64,000 bases of DNA from Candolleomyces eurysporus. Its lineage: Eukaryota; Basidiomycota; Agaricomycetes; Agaricales; Psathyrellaceae. The DNA is taken from the NCBI GenBank assembly GCA_027579435.1, contig JANBPK010000732.1, forward strand, positions 62,001 to 126,000, written 5' to 3'. Each line of letters starts with the position of its first letter. The stretch's first letter is position 1. Below, one piece after another: positions 56,781 through 64,000 of this stretch. The position numbers were made by a program, and so were the translations under genes. Under the pieces are notes generated by a model. It was not told the DNA's origin. It searched no databases and saw nothing but the letters and a program-made list of their open reading frames with translations.

Positions 56781-59223
56781 TTAGTTCTGGACGTAGCTAG
56801 ACAGTACTCTAAATNGCTTGAGAACTTTGGAAGCCGCACGTAAAATGCACGAATTCAAGGGTTCGATTATAAGGGTAAATTTAGCGTAACAGCTCGTGAG
56901 CTGAGGAATAGGACTCCTCCTGNGGCTCTTGCACTTCCTNCCCTTCTCCTTCTNNGGTTCCTCCGGCGGCAGANGACTGAGGAGGCTCCTTAAGCCATTC
57001 TCCACATAATATGTCTGAATGAGCTTCCTCCATTTGTGGTAGTAAGATTTCATGNCATCTGCCAATCCNGGTTCNTNGAGTTCATTCTGCACAGGTANCG
57101 AAGGAAGACAATCAGCGAGCTTCCTTGTATCCAAGATGATGGGCTTACTTTCAATCGTCGCATAATAGNAANTATCATCAGCAGGANCTCTGNTTCCCNN
57201 GCCTGACATACTATGTNCCTCTTGGNNNANTCGATCAAGCTTTTTCCATGCCACACCACTGTGGGCTAANGCAAGGATTTGTTGACCANTGAGTAAATCG
57301 CCTTTNTCGGAATACAACACGAGGATNACCAGTAGAATCCAATCGGGCATACTGCCTGAAGTTGCANGAGTACTGCCTGAAGAATAANTGAACACAGACA
57401 TTGCAAATGTTTTGATCGACTCACTGGGCTCTAAGGAAACCCGATTAAGCCTTGGCACAACGGTCTCCAAAACGTACGCTTTAACATGGAGTTCTGTGAT
57501 GAACCAGTTCTTGGAACGGGTTTCGTTATCCAAGAATTCAGAGAACGACCGGTGATAGAAATACAATGTTATGAAGGGTGTCGAGGATTCAAATGACTTA
57601 TGAAATACGACAAGAGAGTGTAAGTCGGAAACAAGGACTTCATGGGCGTTTCTTTCTAGGCCAAGGATCTCGTCGAAGTCGTGGGCGCTCCACTTGGCGC
57701 CGATGCGANGCTCACTATTCATTTGATGAGCCCTGAGAAGNAGCAGAAAGTTGCGNCCNTGATGCGTGTCGACGGCCTCNTACGACTCTTTCGCGGCGGA
57801 CANGATNCNNGCNTAAAGCACGTCGAGAGCTTCGAATGGCCTCGCGAGCTGTCCTTCTTCTGGCGTCCAGTCAACNACCGTCTGGAGCCTATCGACTGGA
57901 GAACTTCGGCGCTCNGAGACGTATTTGACAACNGTCGCCGCGTACACGAACTGCCCGGACGCAGCTTTAACCAGCTTCTCNATNTCTTCNACACGNGGGC
58001 CATGACTTGGATCGCGCTCGAGGGTCGTAGCTTCGACTTCCGATGTCTTGAAGACGCCTCCACAAGTAGCGACGTATATCTTTCGTCGCGTCATATTTNT
58101 CGCTGAGCTGAATATGATACGCCAATGGGTGGAGGTANCCCCGGGTTTCCGTGTTCAGCGCACTGCGAATGGCCCATTCCGGACGACTGGCGATGAAAAT
58201 GCGAAAAGGGAGGTCGTTATCGAGGAGACAATGCTTGATGGTGGAAAGTAGTTCTCCTTGTCGTTCTTCGCCGGCGCATTCGTCGAGGCCGTCGATAAGC
58301 ACGGCGTGCGGGAAACTGCCAGCGTCGAAACTGGCATTCGCCTGAAGCCGTTTGAATGGGCCGACGACGAGGGTATCCATCTGGGTTTGGATGGTTCTGG
58401 TGAAGATGGGAGGGTCCTTCTCGATGGCCTTCCGGATATAGTCCTGGAGCGTAGGATCGTGCTGTCCTAATTGAAACACGATGGTTGGTACGATGCGGGA
58501 TAGATTGTTTCGAGTGGGGTCTTGGGAAGAGAAGAAGACTGCACANCCTAGGGNTCCCGAGCGNGCACAGCGTTCAGCGATGGTCTGCTGCAAGGCTGAC
58601 TTGCCCGCTCCTGCAGCACCGGTCATACAGAGCAAGCGTGTAGAACCCTCCCGATCGCCGATCCAGTCCGTGATTTCGCTGAGCACCTCGACGCGAGTAT
58701 CTTCGTCGCACTTTGGAGGGTCAAACCTCGCTGCCGAATTATAGAAAGCGTTTGGCGCTATGTTGTCGAGCAGCATCGTCCAACCTTTGGCGACATAGGG
58801 TCAGCGGATGAAATCGGTCAAAGAATGCTGGATGCACACACCATCTATCGAGTGATTTCGAGTATTATGCACATGCTGGGACGAGTCTATCTGAATGTTT
58901 CCGCCAACATTGAAGTTGCGCGCCCTCGAGAACATCGACATGGATGCTGATGCGCCGCTGAATGAGGCCACAGTTTCGGCAGCTGCTCCGGTGTATCGTC
59001 GTTTGGTACCGACAGCGGGCACACAAGATTCCTCTGCTGAAGATGGTGCGAGCCTTCCCAAGCCGTATGGCAAGGACGGGTCTGGGACAAGAGCCTGTAG
59101 ATCTTGATTGATTGGGTCGTCGTCATCGTCTCGGCCGTCTCGCGCGCTGGAAGAGGACGAGAGCAAGCGTTGACGCTTGAATCTGGGTTGTCCTGTTGTC
59201 CTGGGTTCCGAACTTGGGGCCAT
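56781..59223 (-). CDS. NACHT-domain NTPase (NLR-like), unit B
   Basis: Exon 1 starts at 59223 (MAPSSEPRTTGQPRFKRQR), includes an Asp-rich stretch and GGNIQIDSSQHVHN, and splices (GTGTGC..CAAAG) to WTMLLDNIAPNAFYNSAARF. The NACHT core has Walker A TGAAGAGKSALQQTIAE, TFQLG-type spacer, and Walker B AVLIDGLDECAGEE, then ASRPEWAIRSALN and YLHPLAYHIQLS. A helical region with FYHRSFSEFLDNETRSKNW and a C-terminal ATIESKPIILDTRKLADCLP follow. Many N bases lie between 56617 and 58560, and one extra base next to N at about 57990 breaks the frame. I read this as poor sequence rather than certain loss. The role, by analogy, is regulated cell death or non-self recognition. Confidence 0.75.
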
Positions 59224-59716
59224 GGTCGTGACGCGGGGAAGAGCAAGGACTGAATGAATGCTGTTGGGGCAGCCATGAGGCCACGATGTACCCACGCTTG
59301 GTCTTCAGCACTGCTTTCCGCTAGCGCTCGCTGAGACACCCATATCAGAGATGGGAGGAATCGGAACTGCGGGAGGTGAAAATAACCTCGGAATTCTAGC
59401 GAAATGCATTTCCATGAAAGGTGAGCGAAGTTAGCCGCAGTCTTCATCTAACCGCAATCCTGGGTGAGTTCTGGCTTAGTCTCGTGAAGAACAGGCGTCT
59501 GTTCGACTTTGTTCGTGTTTATTTCCAAAGCCAACGGCCTCGAGCGCGCCAGACAGCATCGGCGTGTCACGGACAATGACATCAAATCACCAACGACAGG
59601 ACACCAAACGACCAGCCTTTGAATCTTTGAGAGAGTGCAGGCTGGTCCTCAGTCCAAGCACACACCCACACAAACCCATACCAAAAGGATCCGAATATCC
59701 AACAAGAAGAATAATA

Positions 59717-59974
59717 ATGTCGTACCCATTCGAATTCGTCCCTGAGCGATATTTGACAGATGGGAAGATAGAACGCTCAGTTCCAGACTCAAAGTACGCC
59801 GCGTTTGGGTATGGACGTCGGTAAGCAATGGGACTCACTTTTGACTATTCTCCGCCTAACTCAATGTTTACTGGAAGGATTTGCCATGGTCGCCATTTCA
59901 GCAATGATGCGATCTTCGCTCTCTCTTCGTCGATTGTCGCCGCCTTCGACATTATTCCGCCGAAGGATGAATAA
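59717..59974 (+). CDS. YIF1-start / P450-tail fusion frame, unit B
   Basis: Two exons, 59717..59820 and 59878..59974. The first codons (ATG TCG TAC CC) align with the YIF1 start in unit A. From CCATTCGAA the sequence is P450: PFEFVPERYLTDGKIERSVP, AAFGYGRR, intron GTAAGC..GAAG, then ICHGRHFSNDAIFAL and AAFDIIPPKDE with TAA. The heme Cys of the FGxGRRxC motif is present, but there is no other P450 part, so it has no enzymatic potential. It is either an expressed chimeric microprotein of about 66 residues or a pure relic. Confidence 0.55.
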
Positions 59975-60879
59975 GGAAACTCCGTTCTCTTGGAATTGAA
60001 ATTTAGGAGTAGTCCTACCGTGTCTGCAACTTACTATTTCTATTGCTTGGCGCCAACTGCGTTCCTTGAAGCTCAGTCAGCTCCTCCAGTTCGAATGTGA
60101 GTGATATCAAACTAAGACCTGGGCGCGATTCTCTGGCTGTTTGGGGAGGCATTTGGGAGTCAGATCGTCGTACGCTTTTTGTACGCTCATCGGCAATTCT
60201 TGAGTATTTACGCAGCTCCATTCAATAGATGGGATTCATCGATCATACACAATCAAGGTCAGGATGTGGTAAACATACCAGCAAATGCGGCCATTCCGAA
60301 CCCTTAGGATTCTGGAATGGTAGACCAGGATGCAGAATGGCGTTGGGGATGTGACTGGGGACTCGTGTTTTGGCCACGAAGAATCTCGCGTTCAGCATGG
60401 CCTTCCTCTATTCATTTACAGGTTTATGTTCTCGAGGTTCATGTACGCAATACAACTCGGTTCTTTACTTCCTCCATCCTTCTAGGCTCTACGGCTTACT
60501 TGTAGCAGTGGTGGGCGAGTTGTACTCTGCTATGCACGTCCTTTCGTTTGGTGGCAGATGTCAAAGATAGAGACGGACCCGCCGAGTGGGGAAAGATGAA
60601 GGCAATGACAAAGGTGGTGAAAGTAGTGAAAACCCCAGGTGCAGTCGTCACTGGCAAGGTCAGTTGGGCAGCAATCGATGTAGAATACCGATGATTGCAG
60701 CTTACCGTCATCACTCAAGCTTCTAGAAGGTCTGCGACGGGCAACCTCTACTCAGTTCTGGACGTAGCCAGACAGCACCCTAAATCACTCAGGAACTTCG
60801 GAACCCGCACATAAAATACATGTATTAAAGAGTTCAATTATAAAGACAAATTTAGCGTAACACCTCGTGAGCTGAGGAA

Positions 60880-63174
60880 TCAGACTCCTCCTGGGGCTCT
60901 TGCCCTTCCTCCTTCTTCCGGTTCCTCCGGCGGCACCTTGCTGAGGAGGAACTCACTCCCTGTTTCCACTATAGGGATCTTAAAGAGCTCCCTCCATTTG
61001 TTGTAGTAAGGTTTTAGCGCATCTGCCAATCCGGGTTCCTTGAGTTCATTCTGCACAGGTAACGAAGGAAGACAATCAGCGAGCTTCCTTGTATCCAAGA
61101 TGATGGGCTTACTTTCAATCGTCGCATAATAACAGATATCATTGCCAGAATCTCTGATTCCCAGCCTAAATTCATAAGTGCCTCTTGAATGATTTGATCA
61201 AACTTTGTCCATGCCTCGCCATTGTGGGCTAAGGCAAGGATTTGTTGACCACTGAGTAGATTGCCTTTATCGGAAAACAACGCGAGAGCGATCACTGAAA
61301 TCCCATAGGGCATACTGCGTGGAGTTGCACAGGTACTGCCTAAAGAATCGGTGAACACAGACATCGCGGATGTTTTAATTGACTCACCGGGGTTTGAGGA
61401 AACTCGAGTGATTCTTTGCACAGCGGTCTCCGAAATGTATGCTCTAACCTGGAGTTCCGTGATGAACAAGTTCTTGGAACGGGTTTCGCTATCCAAGAAT
61501 TCAGAGAACGACCGGTGATAGAAATGCATTATGGTCATCGATAAGTCAGGTAACTGATGAAATACGACAAGAGAGTGTAAGTCGGAAGCAAGGACTTCAT
61601 GGCCATTTCTTTCTAGGTTGAGGATCTCGTCGAAGTCGTGGGGCCCACCCGACGCCGACGCGAGCGTCAGAATTGAATTGATGAGCCCTGAGAAGAAGCA
61701 CAAAATTGCGCCCTCGATGCGTGTCGACGGCCTCATACGACTCTTTCGCAGCTGACAGGATGCTCGCGTAAAGCACGTCGAGAGCTTCGAATGGCCTCGC
61801 GAGCTGTCCTTCTTCTGGCGTCCAGTCAACTACCGTCTGGAGCCTATCGACCGGAGAACTTCGGCGCTCGGAGACGTATTTGACAACCGTCGCCGCGTAC
61901 ACGAACTGCCCGGATGCAGCCAAAACCAGCTTCTCGATGTCTTCCTCACGGGGCCATGACTTGGATCGCGCTCGAGGGTCGTAGCTTCGACTTCCGATGT
62001 CTTGAAGACGCTCCACAAGTAGCGACGTATATCTTTNGTCGCGTCATATTTGTCGCTGAGCTGAATATGANTACGCCAATGGGTGGAGGTAGCCCCGGGT
62101 TTCCACGTTCAGCGCACTGCGAATGGCCCATTCCGGTCGACTGGCGATGAAAATGCGAAAAGGGAGGTCGTTATCGAGGAGACAATCCTTGATGATGGAG
62201 AGCAGTTCTGATTGTCGTTCTTCGCCGGCGCATTCGTCGAGGCCGTCGATAAGTATGGCGTGCGGGAAACTGCCGGCGTCGAAATCGACATTCGCCTGAA
62301 GCCGTTTGAATGGGTCGACGACGAGGGTATCCATCTGAGTTTGAATGGTTCTGGTGAAGATGGGAGGGTCCTTCTCGATGGCCTTCCGGATATAGTCCTG
62401 GAGCGTAGGATCGTGCTGTCCTAATTGAAATGCGATGGTTGGTACGATGCGGGATAGATTGTTTCGAGTGGGGTCTTGGGAAGAGAAGAAGACTGCGCAG
62501 CCTAGGATTCCCGAGCGGGCACAGCGTTCAGCGATGGTCTGCTGCAAGGCCGACTTGCCTGCTCCTGCAGCACCGGTCATACAGAGCAAGCGTGTAGGAC
62601 CCTCCCGATCGCCGATCCAGTCTGTGATTTCGCTGAGCACCTCGACGCGAGTATCTTCGTCGCACTTTGGAGGGTCAAACCTCGCTGCTGAATTATAGAA
62701 GGCATTTGGGGCTATGTTGTCGAGCAGCATCGTCCAACCTTTGGCGACATAGGGTCAGCGGATGAAATCGGTCAAAGAATGCTGGATGCACACACCATCT
62801 ATCGAGTGATTTCGAGTATTATGCACATGCTGGGACGAGTCTATCTGAATGTTTCCGCCAACATTGAAGTTGCGCGCCCTCGAGAACATCGACATGGATG
62901 CTGATGCACCGCTGGGTGAGGCCACAGTTTCGGCAGCTGCTCCGGTGTATCGTCGTTTGGTACCGACAGCGGGCACACGACATTCCTCTGCCGAAGATGG
63001 TGCGAGCCCTCCCAAGCCGTATGGCAAGGACGGGTTTGGGACAAGAGCCTGTAGATCTTGATTGATTGGGTCGTCGTCGTCTCGGCCATCTCGCGCGCTG
63101 GAAGAGGACAAGAGCAAGCGTTGACGCTTGAATCTGGGTTGTCCTGTTGTTCTGGATTTCGAACTTGAGGCCAT
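60880..63174 (-). CDS. NACHT-domain NTPase (NLR-like), unit C, with frame breaks
   Basis: Starts at 63174 (MASSSKSRTTGQPRFKRQR). Exon 1 carries GGNIQIDSSQHVHN; the main exon has LLDNIAPNAFYNSAARFDPP, Walker A TGAAGAGKSALQQTIAE, IFTRTIQTQMDTLVV, Walker B HAILIDGLDECAGEE and ASRPEWAIRSALN. Breaks relative to units A and B lie near 62071 (an N insertion), near 62010 (one base lost in the LWRRL codons) and near 61640 (one base lost before FDEILNLERNGHEV). The remaining C-terminal part (FYHRSFSEFLDSETRSKN, GNLLSGQQILALAHNG, ESKPIILDTRKLADCL) is otherwise well kept down to 60880. The 62071 break is probably a sequence error; the other two may be real, in which case this is a pseudogene. Confidence 0.7.
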
Positions 63175-63659
63175 GGTCGTGACGCGGGGAAGAGCAAGGG
63201 CTGAATGCTGTTGTGGAACCAGCCATGAGGCCACGATGTACCCACGCTTCATCCTCAGCACTGCTTTCCGCTAGCGCTCGCTGAGACACCCATATCAGAG
63301 ATTGGAGGAATCGGAACTGCGGGAGGTGAAAATAACCTCGGAATTCTAGCGAAATGCATTTCCATGAAAAGTGAGCGAAGTTAGCCGCAGTCTTCATCTA
63401 ACCGCAATCCTGTGAGTTCTGGCTTAATCTCGAAGAACAGGTGTCTGTTCGACTTTGTTCGTGTTTATTTCCCAAGCCAACGGCCTCGAGCGCGCCAGAC
63501 AGCATCGCCGTACAATGACATCAAATCATCAATGACATGACACCAAACGACCAGCCTTTGAGCCTTTGTAAGAGTGCAGGCTGATCCTCAGTCCAAGCAC
63601 ACACCCACACGAACCCATACCAAAAGGATCCGAATATCCAACAAGAAGAATAATATGTA

Positions 63660-63840
63660 ATGTCGTACCCATTCGAATTCGTCCCTGAGCGATATTTAAC
63701 AGATGGGAAGATAGACCGCTCAGTTCCAGACTCAAAGTACGCTGCTTTTGGGTATGGACGTCGGTAAGCAATGGGACTCACTTTTAACCATTCTCCGCCT
63801 AACTCAATGTTTACTGGAAGGATTTGCCATGGTCGCCATT
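63660..63840 (+). pseudogene. YIF1-start / P450-tail fusion frame, unit C (second exon deleted)
   Basis: Exon 1 (63660..63763) equals unit B (MSYPFEFVPERYLTDGKIDR, AAFGYGRR). After the intron only ICHGRH is left, and the sequence jumps from GGTCGCCATT to TTTTAGGAGTAGTCC, a deletion of about 125 bases. The heme-loop exon is therefore gone. Confidence 0.65.
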
Positions 63841-64000
63841 TTTTAGGAGTAGTCCTACCGTGTCTGCAACTTACTATCCCTATTGCTTGGCGCCAACTGT
63901 GTTATTTGAATCTCAGTCAGCTCCTCCAGTTCGAATGTGAGTGATATCAAACTAAGACCTGGGCGCGATTCTCTGGCTGTTTGGGGAGGCATTTGGGAGT

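Larger units (their letters stand above)
56740..60160. repeat. NACHT-P450 tandem unit B
   Basis: Repeat unit containing NACHT B, its divergent promoter, the P450-tail fusion frame and the spacer ending GGGAGGCATTTGGGAGT (60144-60160). The same order recurs as unit C, with matching landmarks 3.84-3.95 kb apart. Confidence 0.9.
60160..64000. repeat. NACHT-P450 tandem unit C (cut by window end)
   Basis: Repeats unit B and ends at 64000 on exactly the sequence found at 60121-60160, so a further unit probably follows outside the window. Unit C lacks about 125 bases of the second P450 exon. Confidence 0.88.

Noticed and set aside
1..64000. CRISPR array or bacterial operon structure
   Set aside because: Spliceosomal introns and fungal gene families run throughout, and no regularly spaced short direct repeats were seen.

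Overview
The window reads as draft genomic DNA of a mushroom-forming basidiomycete (Agaricomycetes). The genes have many short introns of about 50-70 bases with GT..AG ends. The families are typical of that group: FunK1 kinase, DUF6534-type membrane protein, F-box/leucine-rich proteins, NACHT NTPases, a peptidase inhibitor of family I66, and a PIF/Harbinger-like transposase. Scattered N bases mark it as an unfinished assembly.

Left end (1-21400): a tandem segmental repeat of about 3.7-4.1 kb carries a three-exon gene for a small secreted cysteine-containing protein. There are three direct copies (start codons at 384, 4054 and 8196) and one inverted copy (start at 18638 on the minus strand), each with a TATA box exactly 126 bases before the start codon. 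Between the direct and inverted copies lie a truncated DUF6534-type gene and a large, apparently functional gene (about 21 exons) for a fusaric-acid-resistance/aromatic-acid-exporter-like membrane protein.

Middle (21400-41000): a GDT1/TMEM165-type cation transporter, an I66-type serine protease inhibitor, a DHA1-type MFS drug transporter, a FunK1 kinase, an unknown 181-residue protein, and a family of F-box genes at every stage from intact (35526-37394) to fragments. Parts of the F-box region have been copied, deleted and re-joined.

Right end (41000-64000): a dead PIF/Harbinger-like transposase is followed by a tandem array of NACHT NTPase genes on the minus strand (45548-47851, 56781-59223, 60880-63174, plus two 3' fragments). 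The ancestral unit seems to have been NACHT (minus), then YIF1 (plus), then a cytochrome P450 3' relic (plus). In the first unit YIF1 is split by a 5825-bp DNA transposon (48444-54268) with 32-bp terminal inverted repeats and a perfect 8-bp target duplication. In the other two units YIF1 has been deleted so that its start codon is fused in frame to the P450 heme-binding exon.

Overall this is an unstable accessory region. Core genes (GDT1, MFS, exporter) sit between two expanding arrays of secreted-protein and NLR-like genes, and both arrays appear to run beyond the window.
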